Source: Poa pratensis
Taxonomy: Eukaryota > Streptophyta > Magnoliopsida > Poales > Poaceae
Assembly: GCA_947311845.1 (NCBI GenBank)
Contig: CAMZMU010000059.1
Coordinates: 41,362,982 to 41,426,981 of the forward strand
Direction: 5' to 3'
DNA length: 64,000 nucleotides
The notes under the pieces are model-generated. The model saw nothing but the letters and a program-made list of their open reading frames with translations. It searched no databases and had not been told where the DNA came from. The position numbers were made by a program, and so were the translations under genes. This document shows positions 32,818 through 43,761 of this stretch, in pieces (the first letter of the stretch is position 1; each line of letters begins with the position of its first letter).

Positions 32818-33816
32818 AAAACAATTTTTATCAAATAGTATATTACTTATGCCTGAAAAATACATTTGCAGTCACTGAATTATGCCCGGTTTACTTGCAT
32901 TGGGCATGAAGTAGAAACCCAAAATTTGAACTCGAAACTAAGACAACAATTTTCTCTCGATAAGTGCGTAATCTGGCGGGGATGATGAGTCGGAATAGAA
33001 GACAGGGAAAAGGCTAGGCTTACTTGATTCACATGATTCAAAAAATGCAGGAACTGAAAAAAAAGTAATAATGAAAATTCCATGCCCATTTGAATCTCGT
33101 ATGCACCAATATTTTTTATTCCATCAAATTTAAAATAATGATTCTTACCAAGAGGTTTCAGTCATGTTAGATTTCCTATGAATTATAGTGCAAATAATTC
33201 CTTAGAAGAAAATCCTAGGAATTTGATTATACAAATCAATCCTCCAAATTCTAATGAAAATCCTCTAAAACAAATAGGCCCCTAACGTAGAGGAAATTCG
33301 GAGTCAAACAGGTCATATCCGGTCAACTGAGAAGGAGAGGCTTGAACGACAATAAATGCAGCTTATTCTTCGAGGAATGCAGGCACACCGCATCTTGTCA
33401 GTTCATCACCTGTGTGTCTGCTTCCTGTTTATTTCACCATGTACAGAAACATAAGTCATCGATCGTACAAGGCTGTAAACTGCAGCTGGATTCTGGTATA
33501 TGGCAGCGAAACTGGATTCATACACTCTGCACCAGTTTCAGTCAAACAAATGCCTGCAACACATGAATTTCACAAGATTTTTGTGCGAGACAATGCATTT
33601 GCCATATTAATCAACAAATTAATGTGACATATTCGAAACGAGGCCTTATAAGTCACATATAACATGGTTTCTGCACCAACTTAATCGCAAAGCAAACATC
33701 ACAATTCAAGTTGTGATGCAACGTATACGTACATAGGTACATTCTGAATTAAGCAAAACTGAACGGAAGCGCCCAAACTAGAAATAGGTGCTACACATGT
33801 TCGATTGTAGCCAACA
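32818..33816. other. AT-rich intergenic
   Basis: No gene. 33095-33285 is probably a second decayed member of the preceding MITE family. Nothing recognisable at 33300-33816. Confidence 0.4.
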
Positions 33817-33831
33817 CCTCGAACTGTATTT

Positions 33832-34754
33832 TTTTTTTTTTGCGGAGAATAAAGGTGATATATTAAAACTTTGCTCTTACAGACAGATCTAGAAAGAAAA
33901 AGAAATTACAACGAAGTCCAACTTCTTCCTCCTCCGGAACTCGCCGACGCCGACGCACAGAGGCCGTCGGTGGCGCGCCGCTGCCGCTGCTCCTTGAACC
34001 ATCTTTAAGCGGAGTCAGCCTCCTGGCCAGCGGGAAGTCGCCGAGCGTCGAATCCGAGGATCCTACCGCTGCAGACGCCGCCGACGACGCAGAGCTTCGA
34101 AAGAACACCTCCATCTTCATTTTCTGAAATTTCTCACACCAGATCCGCCGCCGACGAAGCAGCCACGGATCCACCACCCCATCACGGCACCGCACGAGCT
34201 CACCACCGTCCCTGGGGAAGAAGACGGCGCGGAGACGACCAGCTCGCAGGACGGGAACTCCACCACAGGCCGCCGGCGTCGCCATCTTGCCAGCCACCTG
34301 CACGGAGTACATCAAGCCCACCTCCTCATCGACGAACACGTCGCCAGACCAGAGAAAGGAGGAAGGCGCTTTAATCTCCCTAGTCGCCGGCGTCAACTCT
34401 GGAACGAGACCGGCGAGGGAACACAACAACAACACGGCGGATCGACGGATCCGCGGCCACACAACACCAACCTTCTGCTGTCGCCGGCCAGGAAGAGGAA
34501 GGAAGGTGGACTTATTCTTCCACGACGCCATCGATCCCCTCTCCAGATCGAGGCGGAAGGAACCTAAACTAGACCTAATCTACAGCTACCATCCCGCCGG
34601 AACGAGAACCGGAGCTTCCCCCGCCTCACAACGCCGCAGCGGCGCCGGAGGCGGAGGGAAGCGGCGAACTCGCCGGCGAGGACTCGGTCGCCTCTCTGTT
34701 CGCCTCTCTCTGCACTGTAGCACTGGATAGGGACGGGGACTAGAGTCGCTTTTT
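33832..34754 (-). mobile_element. Poly(A) retro-insertion with 15-bp TSD
   Basis: Exact 15-bp duplications CCTCGAACTGTATTT lie at 33817-33831 and 34755-34769. On the minus strand the insert has a GC-rich leader, one open frame of 222 codons, a short AT-rich 3' end and a poly(A) tail (T run 33829-33841). It lacks the GGCAA/TTGCC hairpin of the LINE tails in this window. It is either a non-autonomous retroelement or a processed gene copy. It landed about 70 bp downstream of the minus-strand F-box gene's stop codon. Confidence 0.8.
33863..34531 (-). CDS. Open frame inside the poly(A) retro-insertion, unknown protein
   Basis: 222 aa, starting MASWKNKSTFLPLPGRRQQK at 34531. I recognise no catalytic domain. 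A hydrophobic segment is visible near residues 30-45 (SAVLLLCSLAGLVPEL), then a mixed region with several Arg-rich stretches (WLLRRRRIW, SVRRRRRVPEEEEVG), a Ser/Ala-rich patch (RSSASSAASAAVGSS) and a short hydrophobic C-terminus. The frame is intronless and undamaged inside a poly(A) insert with fresh-looking duplications. It may be coding, or open by composition (GC-rich). Confidence 0.45.
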   Translation of the reverse strand: MASWKNKSTFLPLPGRRQQKVGVVWPRIRRSAVLLLCSLAGLVPELTPATREIKAPSSFLWSGDVFVDEEVGLMYSVQVAGKMATPAACGGVPVLRAGRLRAVFFPRDGGELVRCRDGVVDPWLLRRRRIWCEKFQKMKMEVFFRSSASSAASAAVGSSDSTLGDFPLARRLTPLKDGSRSSGSGAPPTASVRRRRRVPEEEEVGLRCNFFFFLDLSVRAKF

Positions 34755-34839
34755 CCTCGAACTGTATTTGATTGCCGATGATTCACATCCGTTTGCCTCA
34801 ACGTAAGATCATTGGGCAGTTGAATGTTTATCACTCAGT

Positions 34840-37522
34840 TCACCGATCCATGTTCTTGGTCCATGTGACTTCTTTCAACGGAGAGGTCTCCCAGCGCCCT
34901 CCTGTGAGCGGGAACCGAGCCTTCATCTTCAGGGTGATCCTGTCCATACTACCACTCAGCTCTGCAAAAGATGATATTGCTATCCTCTCGAGTGCAGGCC
35001 GTGCGGTTCCAGCTCCGAACAGGAGATCTGCGAGCTCCATCTCAGGTTCCGTTCCAACAAAACCGCTGATTCTTATCTTTCGAAGAGAGCCTAGTTGGAG
35101 TTGATCTTTGGGTGGGCCTTGGCTTGGCTTCACAGCTTCATTTTTGCCATCATCGTCCTGACAGTTCAATTTGGAGTAGAATGTAATGATAATATAGATC
35201 ATAATCAAATCCATGGGAGAATCCCAAAGACACTGTGAATGTAATTGCCGTTTTAAAGAGCAGTGTTTTGTAGCTCGTCCTACATGTAGAACGTTTTTGT
35301 GAAATTTTAAAAACGATACTTTAAAGTTTCAAAAAATTCTGAAAATAATTCTAGATGCAGATAATGATGACTTATAGCAGGGTGAAAAAAATCATTCTAA
35401 ATACTTTGTATTTTGGGCTGTCTAAAAACGAGAAATTCAAGATATGAGGCGGTGAACTGTACAAATTTCGTTTTTTCAATCTGTCAGAATTTGTCATTTT
35501 TGTGTAGGCCGTAATAAAAAGACATTTCGATTTTAAAATTTGCAAAACATTATAGTACGTCATTGTCAACCTCCATGATTTATCTCGGAATTTTTGGAAA
35601 CTTCAAACTGTTAATTTAAAAAACAAGATTAAAAAACGAGCTACAAAATGAGTTTTAGGTTTTACTGCCGTCTTAAATATTAAAACTTTAATTTCTGTTT
35701 ATGACGATACAAAGGAAAAAGAGCATATCTAGAAGCTAGATGTGTTGCTAGGTTACTTTTGGAACTTTTTTAGTAGTTAGGGTCAACCGGTCAAGCCAAA
35801 TATGTGCTAAACAGAACAAACGTCCAAAAGATAAAGAAGACAGCATTAGCAAAACACATCTGATGACAGAAACAAAAATCAGCTAGTCTTGCAAATATTC
35901 GTGCAGATGATTGGCTAACCAAAGTTATTAGTGATAACAAACTTCTATTTAACCTGTAGCACCATTTGGGTTCAGAATTGGAATTTTTGAAGAGAAGGCT
36001 GCATCAATGCCATTAACTAAGGCAGAGTGTCATGGTCTACTTTACGAAACATAATCCTTAAAGCAATGAAAAAAAGAGATGTTCCCCTATTTCTGTAGCT
36101 ATATAAATAATTTACACTCGCTCACATCGCCAGACTTACCGGGAACACGAGATGATGTTGACGTCGATACAGCCTTGAAAACTGGTTCAGCGTTGTAGGT
36201 CAATGTGAAGCAGCGTTAGGTTTGGGCATCGCCTAAGGAAGGAAAACACACTTGGGGCAATTGGAGAGGGGAACAATGGGAGCATGGTGACGATCGTCAG
36301 GGAGAGTGTCCTGATGTTGGGAAGACATGGTATGCGTTCCATGAAGTCCTGCACACATGCAAAATTAATCAACATGTAAAAAACGCATGTGTACGTGCAA
36401 TCTATCTAGTTTGCGAGCTGCAGAGCTAGCTAGTTAGCCTAAAATTTCAGAACAGAAACTCAAATGTCTCCATACCTGTCTTGCTAACATGGATGGATTA
36501 TGTGTATCTGGGATCTTGAGACAAACATCTAGCTGGTCAGCTGCAGAGCATGTCTCAAGAAACTGCACGAGATCATGCAAAGAGAACTCGATACTGGATA
36601 TGCTGGGCCAGCCGGACACACCGAGCATCGGTTAGAAAATTCATCTGCTTTGGGAACCTGCCGGACCAACTGATCGCCTCCAGCCTCGGCGCAGAGATCT
36701 TAGCCGCAGTGTCGGGGCTGGTCAACGCCGACAAGCTATCAAAGCTGTGGCTCACGGTCAGCAGCCGGAGTTTGGCAGCCACCACCTGCAGCAGCATAAG
36801 TTGGTAGGTGCCGACCTCGAGCTCCTCAAGCATGTCCATGTGGAGGATGAGCGGCCATAGCCCCTGCTCCCCGGTGACGTTGTGAATGTTGCAAAGACGC
36901 AGCTTCCTCAGCTCGGGAAGCGTGATGACAAGAACTCGCCAAACCGGTCTATCTGCAGTTTCACGTTCGAGAAGCTCAGCTCCGCCAGCCGGCCGAAAGC
37001 AGCAGGATGGGCGGGCTCCTGGATGATGAGCACCGGTTTGCGATAGAAGTCGGCGCTCAGGTCCAGGGTCATGGCCTTGGCTTGCAGACTGCGCGGCAGA
37101 ACCAGCCGATCCATGGCGTACCGGTCCACCTTAACGCAGATAGACCCAACGACGCGCGCCATGGCGTCGCGGAGCCAAACAGCTGTGGCCGGACCGAGGT
37201 TGGACTGGCAGCCGATGGCCACGTTGAGCGAGGGGATTTCGTGCGCGCCGTATTGCGCGATTGCCGCGCCGGCGAAGTCGAGGAACCGGTCTCGGTGCAG
37301 CTCGTCGGAGATTTTCAGGTCGGACGTGCATCCAGGCGCGCCGCCACCGCCTGGAGAGCTCGGATGAGCGGATGGCTTCCAAGGCCGGCAGGAAGGAGAG
37401 GATCTCCCGAGCATGTCGTCGGCGAGGCTGCTGATCCGGTCGACGCCGCCGCCGCCGCCGCGGCCAAATTGCGGGTTTCCGGCAACGGCGCGTCTCTTGC
37501 TGGATTCGTTTCGTGCCGCCAT
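34840..37522 (-). pseudogene. F-box/LRR-type gene on minus strand, multiple indels
   Basis: Three exons by splice sites: 37522-36476 (donor AGACAG|GTATGG), 36348-36140 (GTGCAG|GACTTC to TTCCCGG|TAAG) and 35157-34840 (CTGTCAG|GACGAT). The F-box start DRISSLADDMLG is clear. The continuation EAIRSSELSRRWRRAWMHV lies in another frame: one base appears lost near 37405 and the frame returns near 37325. Further single-base breaks are near 36930 (before PELRKLRLCNIHNV), 36627 (before GVSGWPSISSIEFSLHDL) and 36195 (in the LLHIDL region). LRR-like text and the C-terminal exon (LGSLRKIRISGFVG, ALERIAISSFAEL, KARFPLTGGRW) are otherwise preserved. It is not a close copy of the plus-strand array. Pseudogene, or a base-quality problem. 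Confidence 0.75.
35246..35670. mobile_element. MITE in intron 2 of the minus-strand F-box gene
   Basis: TTTTGTAGCTCGT at 35266-35278 and its inverse acgagctacaaaat at 35636-35649 lie inside extended, less perfect inverted ends (gccgttttaaag / aaaactgccg types). The interior is AT-rich. The GAGCTC-based ends recall the MITE at 575-961. Mutator-like by terminus style; the target duplication is not established. Confidence 0.55.
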
Positions 37523-37916
37523 GGCGAGCTCCGCGCTATCGACTTTATCTAGGCGACTGCAGATTATACGTTGGTCAGATGGTGTTCCTCTGCAAAGTAT
37601 TTACGGGTGATTTGTTAGTGCTAGCTAGCACTTACAAGCGATCGGAGAGGAGGGACGCCGACGGCGAGTGCTGTCGCGGAGAGGGGAGGATGGTGCCGCG
37701 GCTGATTTTGGGGGCGCGGCGCTAGGGCTTTCGTTGGCCGGAATTTGGGGACGTCCGGAATCTGGACGTTCGACGGTAAATATCTTTTGTTACGAAATAT
37801 TTTCGGTGTATATCAAGTCATTCACAATCTCTTATGAGATCATACAAACAAAATAGATTGCCCTTAAAAAAGAGTTTGGCATAACTTCTTGAGAAAACTT
37901 TAGCCATAGCCCACAA
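37523..37916. promoter_or_regulatory. Upstream region of the minus-strand F-box gene
   Basis: Contains a ctagctagcac palindromic stretch at 37620-37631 and a GC-rich block at 37650-37740. No TATA box is obvious on the minus strand. Confidence 0.3.
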
Positions 37917-39789
37917 GGGCATCTCCAGCCGTGCCCCCAGCGCCCCCAGGCGAAAAATAGCGCGTTTCGCCGTGTTAGCGTGTTAGCGTCGTTTTTCTCG
38001 CAGTCGCCCCCCAGGAGACCAAATAGCGCCGTTTCGGCCTGAAATAGCGCCGGCGCTTCCAGCCCATTGGGTTCCGCCTGGGGGGTGAAAACGCGCGAAA
38101 ACACGGCGGGCCAGCGCTGTCAGCGACTTGGGTGAAATGGGGGAAACGGAGCGAAAATGCGGCGTCGTCATCTCCTCGGCTCCCGCGCTGGTCAAAACCT
38201 GCCGGAGTTACTGCCGCGCCGTCTGCGCCACCGCCGACGCGTCCAATCCCTTGCCACGCGCCAGAGTTATGGCGCGTCACCGTTCGCCTCCCCTACGCCT
38301 ATAAAATCCCCCATCCCCGCCGTGGCAGAGCACACCGCTCCCTCTCTCTCGCCTTCTCTTCTCCCCACAGAGCACACCAGCAGCAATGGAGGAAAGGTTC
38401 CCCGGCGACGACGCCGCCGCGAACGGCTTCGGCCGCCGCTTCCTCCACCCAGAGGAGGCGCGGATGCTCTACCAGGCGGGCTACCCCGCGCCGCGGATAT
38501 ACGCGTCCCTGGCGCCCCCGGCGGCTAGGCCTCGTGGCGGCTAAGCACGGGCGGCGTCCCCGTCCGCCACCGCCCGAAGGAGTGGACCGCGTCGAGGCGA
38601 CCCAGGAGGTACTCGCCGGCCTCACGCCGGAGCAGGCGGAGGGCCCGTGCTGGGATCCGGTGAATACTGCGTTCGGACGTTGTACTTCGCCCGGCGCCAC
38701 GAGCAGGACTGGCGGACACAGGGCGCAACGGCCTGGAGGGGCGGAAGAACTCCAAAGGCCACCGACAATGGTGGGGTGCTCGAGGGCGCAACCTCGCCTT
38801 CGTCCTCGAGCACGTCGCTGCCGGCAACAGGCCGCGCCTAACGATGCCGCCGCACACGCCGTCGTGTCTGCCCGGCGGATGGGCTCCACGTCCTCCTCTT
38901 CTTCCTCCGGGCGCGCTCGGCGTCGTCGGCCTCCCTCTGCTCGGGTCAAGGCCGAGCAGGACGATACGCCGTTGCCCATCCTCAACTCCGGCGCATTCCA
39001 AGCGGCGGCGGCACCCTCCGCATCAACGAGCGCCGCCCCGCAGCCTTCTCCGCCTCGTCAAGCCCAAGACGGAGGGCAAGAAGAAGGCGCCGATGTGGCA
39101 GGCGCCGCCCGACTACGTCAGGGCGGCCATGAACATGGTGGCGCCGGACGACTCGGAGGAGTTCCCTAGCGAGAACCTCGCCATAGCCGCCTCCCTCAAC
39201 GACGTCCTCCCGGCGCAGACGACGTCGCCGATGCCTGGTCAGCGAGGATGCATGAGCAGGAGGAGGTCCAGCGCCAGCAGCGCATCCTCGAGGAGCTGGA
39301 GCGCCAGCGCGCGGCCCTTCGCCGTCGCCGCTCTACATCATCCTCGACCGCAGCGACGAGGAGGACGCCCCCAGCACGCCCGGACCGAGCAGGTGGCACG
39401 ATGAGGAGACGACGGCCAAGGCCCCAACAGCCACGCCGGAGACCCGAGCGACTCTGACGGCGACGACGGCGGCGACAACACTGTCTTCTACAGCCAGCTG
39501 GGCATGTAGAACGGCGTGTAGATCGCCTAAACTATCTATTTTATGTTTTTATTTTAAGTTTCTACTATGTAATCGGCAAGAACCGTGAATTTCGCCCATA
39601 TATGAATGCAATTCGCCTAAATTAGCTATTTTTCGCCTAATTTCGTTTTTTTAATTTCTAGGCTTCTTCCTGGGTTTGGGCACGACTGGGAAAACGCCCC
39701 CCCAGGGCGTGAAATAGCGTTGTTGCCCCCAGGCGGCCCAAAATAGCGTCGTTTTTCGGCCTGGGGGGGCACAACGGCTGGAGATGCCC
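37917..39789 (+). mobile_element. PIF/Harbinger-type element, non-autonomous
   Basis: The ends GGGCATCTCCAGCCGTGCCC at 37917-37936 and CGGCTGGAGATGCCC at 39775-39789 share the terminus of the element at 5605-8150. The flanking triplets are CAA and TAA, a target duplication with one change. The interior is GC-rich with a short ORF at 38386 and a longer decayed coding region, but no transposase. Two sequence-unlike interiors thus sit between the same terminal repeats in this window. Confidence 0.72.
38386..39452 (+). pseudogene. Decayed Harbinger-borne coding region
   Basis: It starts MEERFPGDDAAANGFGRRFL and runs 52 codons to TAA 38542-38544. Protein-like text continues in other frames: RTLYFARRHEQDWRTQG near 38680, KKAPMWQAPPDYVRAAMNMV near 39090, and EQEEVQRQQRILEELERQRA near 39260 (a coiled-coil style helix). 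Several frameshifts separate these parts. The function is unknown; proteins of this type are common inside such elements in grasses. Confidence 0.5.
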
Positions 39790-40219
39790 TAAGACCATAC
39801 CTCCTCCCCACAATATGGCGCTGGTGGGCCGGCCTGTTTCGGCGTTTTTCTTTATTTCCCATTTTTTCTTTATTTTGTTTTCCTTTTCAGTTTGAAAAAT
39901 GTTTAGTTTTAAAAAATGTACGGATTTGAAAATTGGTAAAAAAATATTGTTCAAATTAAAAAATGTCTAGATTTTGTTTTTTAATTGTTCGAATTAAAAA
40001 TTGTTCCATTTGAAAAATGTTCAAAATTTAAAAATGTTCAGATATTAAAAACGTTCAGTTCTGAAAAAATCAAATTTAAAAACGTTCAGGTTAAATAATC
40101 AAGATTTTAAAAGCGCTTAAAGAGAAAAAAATTGTTTTTTTTGTTGGGACGCTCCAAAAAAGCGCCCATGAAGCAGTTGCTTCAGGCAGTCGGGGCGAGA
40201 AGCGCCGCCTCTAGGCGCG
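39790..40219. repeat. Degenerate aaaatgttca-type repeat
   Basis: 39890-40110 is made of loose repeats of tgaaaaatgtt, aaaaatgttca and attaaaaacgttca. A similar short array stands at 43220-43330. No gene. Confidence 0.6.
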
Positions 40220-40222
40220 ATA

Positions 40223-40329
40223 GGGTACGTTCGGTTCTTGAGCATAGCCACCCTAGCCTTGCCTAGCTCAAACGAGCTAGTTCAATCTGGCCTAGCAAGG
40301 CTAACCGAGCAAAGGATCCAAACACGCCC
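40223..40329. mobile_element. Tourist-like MITE, 107 bp
   Basis: The left end GGGTACGTTCGGTTC and the right end GGATCCAAACACGCCC (inverse GGGCGTGTTTGGATCC) are similar to the GGGTGTGTTTGGTT ends of the Harbinger at 21536-25241. The flanks are ATA at 40220-40222 and ATA at 40330-40332. It has no coding capacity. A candidate for mobilisation by that transposase. Confidence 0.65.
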
Positions 40330-40332
40330 ATA

Positions 40333-40676
40333 GGAGCTCACGTGCGGGACTCATTGTGCTCTGCTCACGCGCGTCACTAAATGGGCCGGCCTAAGTACCT
40401 TTTTCCTCTAGCTTTTTTCACGTGAGGAGGTTGCTTCGGTTTTCTATACTCTCTCTTCCAAAACACACAAGTGTCCCAATTTTAAACTGGGGCTAGTTCA
40501 AAACTACGTAGTAGTTTTTTTGTTGCAGTTCGTTTTCGGGTGTGTTTTTTATTCGGTTCTTTTTGTTTATATTTGGTTTATATATAGAAATATTTTAATT
40601 TTCTATTTTTATTTTTCCTTTTTTGGTTTTCTTTGTTATTATATATAAAGAAGTGTTTGTGTTGTGGAAAAAATAT
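40333..40676. other. Intergenic
   Basis: Nothing recognisable; T-rich from 40500. Confidence 0.3.
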
Positions 40677-40678
40677 TA

Positions 40679-40801
40679 CAACCTCCGATCCATATTAATG
40701 GCCTCAACTTTATCTAGATACGGATGTATCTAGTTAAGTGTTTAGACTAGATGCATCCGTATCTAGACAATGTTGAGACCATTAATATGGATCGGAGGGA
40801 G
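40679..40801. mobile_element. Stowaway MITE
   Basis: A 123-bp element with a long inverted repeat. The right end is GGATCGGAGGGAG, the left end is CAACCTCCGATCC with two changes at its tip. TA flanks at 40677-40678 and 40802-40803. Confidence 0.85.
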
Positions 40802-40966
40802 TAGCAGTTTTTTCTTGTTCAAATAAGGTAAATGTATTTACTGAAAATCATCCATATAACATATACATTTATATTTAAAACCGTTTAGATAAATAAATAA
40901 TTTATGTTGTATTCTATGAAAATGTTATCGCTCAAGACTCAGTGTGACACTTGTATCCAATCTGTT

Positions 40967-41892
40967 GATTGAAAACCTCCCTCAAAACCCCCTTTTGGCA
41001 TGCGCCTTGGCTAGAGGGAAGGAAGCCTAAAGACATCGCACCCCTCATTTTTGAGTGCTCTAGTGGGAAGATATGCTCCGTTCAGAAGGCTATGTTGGGG
41101 GCTGATTGGGTGAACAAGGTGCGCCTTGATAAGAACTTCACCACGGCCCACTTCTCGCTGTCCGTGGATCTCTGGAGCCTTACCACTAACGTCCAGTTAA
41201 ACAATGATGTGAGCGACGAGATCCGTTGGAAACTCAGGGCGAATGGTGAGTATTCGGCGAAGTCGGCTTACAAGATGCAATTCATGGGTTCCATCTCTTC
41301 CTCCATGGAAAAGTCAGTCTAGAGGCCCTGGGCTCCGCCTAAGACGAAGTTCTTTGCATGGCTTGCAAACCAAAATAGGGTTTGGACTACGGACCGCCTT
41401 GCCAAGAGAGGGTGGCCAAACTGCGGGCTTTGCCCTTTTTGCAAGCAAACGACCGAGTCTCTTGTCCACCTGCTGGTTCATTGCCGCTTCACGAGAAGGA
41501 TCTGGGATCTGATTAAAGGTTGGCTAGGTCTTCACAACGTCAACACCGGAGATTGGTCAAACCTCAACTTTAACGAGTGGTGGCTTGCAATGACCAATGT
41601 GACTCCACACCGCAAGGCCGTCGTCTCTCTCACCTTGCTCGTCACTTGGGAGGTGTGGAACGAGCGCAACGCTAGGGTGTTTCGCAACAAGAGTGTGCCG
41701 TCGTTAGTCCTCTTAGACAAAGTTAAGAATGAGACCCGTTTGTGGGTTCTTGCGGTGCCAATTGTTTGGGCAACGTGATGCCACGAGAGTAGTCGCGTTG
41801 TATTTTGGGCGGTCACAAAACTTACTTTCTTGCAATCCCCCTCTTAATTAATATATGGGGCAAAGCTTTTGCCCCTCGTTTCTATAAAAAAA
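40967..41892 (+). mobile_element. 5'-truncated LINE
   Basis: Flanked by AATCTGTT at 40959-40966 and 41893-41900. It contains the last part of ORF2, then a 3' end with the hairpin GGGGCAAA/TTTTGCCCC at 41857-41875 and an A run. Truncation at the 5' side is usual for target-primed insertion. Confidence 0.8.
40969..41778 (+). pseudogene. LINE ORF2 C-terminus (zf-RVT domain)
   Basis: The frame carries TTAHFSLSVDLWSL, EIRWKLRANGEYSAKSAYKM, then a TAG at 41320-41322 where the family has Trp, then RPWAPPKTKFFAWLANQNRV. The zinc-binding pattern CGLCPFCKQTTESLVHLLVHC follows, with WEVWNERNARVFRN and a stop at 41776-41778. This is the post-reverse-transcriptase zinc-finger region of plant LINEs. The polymerase domain itself is absent. 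Confidence 0.88.
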
Positions 41893-42099
41893 AATCTGTT
41901 TCAGTATTCATCATGGATGCCAACCTGAGAGCAATATATGAGTACAGGATATGTTTGCTGCATTATCTGACAGCTTGGGCTTGGTCGAATATTATGGCAC
42001 GTAAGCAAACAGAGACAAAACCAAACAACTTTACTAACTGTTGTTCAGAGTAACAAGTAGTCAAGTAGACTACGATCTAAGATATTTAGAGATACAACT

Positions 42100-42336
42100 T
42101 TACCACCACATGATCCACGGTCTTCTACTACCCAGTTCGGACCGGAAAACCAACATTGTGTGCATACCCTTGTAAAACTCCTCGATGGTTTCCATACTCT
42201 CGGATGTCATACCTACAGCTGGTTTTAATTCTTCTTCACATTCAGGTATACACGACAGGCAAAATTTAGTTTGCAAGGAATCTGTATCTGCAAAGGGTAA
42301 AGGGAGGATCGTCAAAGTCGGCGACCCAGTTGTCAA
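42100..42336 (-). pseudogene. FAR1-related fragment (tentative)
   Basis: 78 codons that include KPAVGMTSESMETIEEFYK, close in pattern to the start of the FAR1 DNA-binding domain (VGM.F.S...A..FY). The expected continuation with the Cys/His residues is missing. FAR1-like proteins derive from Mutator transposases and many transposon-borne copies exist in grasses. A GC-rich stretch upstream on the minus strand (42570-43010) could be its leader. Confidence 0.45.
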
Positions 42337-43752
42337 GAGCTTGGTTCAGCATATTTGTGCAACTGAGTCACAACACCGAGTAGAACGACAAATTGCAGTA
42401 TCCAGATTGCACCAGAGCATTTTCACTCCAATTCAATACAAAATTAACAATGAGTCTGAGAAATAACATCCTTTCACAACAATTACAAGTTTATTCTGTA
42501 TAGCAGCAAACTGCGAATCTGCAACACCTTACAAGTTCAGTAGTAAGTAGGCGATGCAATCTACACGACCAAGCTTGAATGTCTCCCTACAGAATCAAGC
42601 TGGAACGCACACGCCATCGCATTGTCTAGCGTCGTGGCCGTCGAGTCGATGTCGCGTGGGGCAGCGCCGCGGACGCCAAGCCGTCGTCGTGTGGGACGGC
42701 GGCAGGGCCGCCGCCGTGTGAGGGCAGCACTGAGTCCGACGAGCCGCCGTCGAGTGGAGTCACGGTGAGTCCTAAGAGCCACCGCCGCCTGGGGCGACCA
42801 GCTGCCGTCGCGTGGAGGCAGCACCGCGTCGCAATCGTCGCCCGCGGGCACCGCCGATCCCCCGTTGCATGTTGTCAGCGTCATGGCGCCGAATCGTTTG
42901 GGGCCGCCGTACCAGAAAGATCCGCCTCCCCCTTATTTCTGTGTTGACGCCGAGCTCGCCGTCGCGACGACATGTCCGTGTTGATTTACCACCGCGGCGG
43001 CGCTAGGCTAGGTGCTTCGCGAGAGGAGAAAACAACTCCCCAAAATTCACTGATCGTGGGTAATAGGTGGGGGGTTAAGTGCAAAGGTGAGTTAAGTTTC
43101 TGATCCGGAGTTCCACTTCTCATCTGCTCTCTCCCTTAGCCATCCGATGGTTTAGGACGATAGTTTGCAGGTTTGCACTGGATTGAAGTTTTCAGTGGAT
43201 ACGTCGCCTTCGTATTTCCCTTATAAAAGATAAATGTTCATATAAAAAAAATCATATAACATAAATGTTCATATGAAAATTTGTTCATGGGACTTTGAAA
43301 AATGTTCAGTTGAGTTCGAAAAAATGTTCACGTGTTCGAATAAAAGTAGTTCATGGGTTTGAGAAAATATTCATACGGACCGCCCAAAACCTTTCCCTTT
43401 CATTTATTTTTGCGCGGCCCAAAACCTTTCTCTTGCGTATCAAATGCGTTGGCTATGTCTACTAAGGAGCAAACTATTGCATTTCGTTTTGTACTACTGT
43501 ATTCATACCGACGGAAGAGGTTACATTTGGCCAGTTTGGACACGCAGGGTCACTAAGAATTTCGGATGTCCAGGACAGAACGCAGAAGCACTGCTTTGCT
43601 CCACCTTTACTCAACTTCATCCGTAATCTGAATGATCTTCGCCGCTCACCGGTAGCAACACAGTCGCTTTGCCACTCGTCTCGAGGTCGATCAACCAACA
43701 TGCATGGAATCAAAGTCAGAGCCGGCCATATGCGCGCATGCTTGGCAGGCAC
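42337..43752. other. Intergenic with GC-rich block and ttca repeats
   Basis: 42570-43010 is GC-rich with repeated gccgtcg/gccgccg words and no recognisable protein. 43220-43380 has loose aaaatgttca repeats. Nothing else supported. Confidence 0.35.
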
Positions 43753-43761
43753 GGAAGGTTT

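Noticed and set aside
38132..39169. 345-codon plus-strand frame
   Set aside because: Most of it is out of frame with the protein-like segments of the Harbinger-borne gene; Arg/Pro/Ser bias indicates a shadow.
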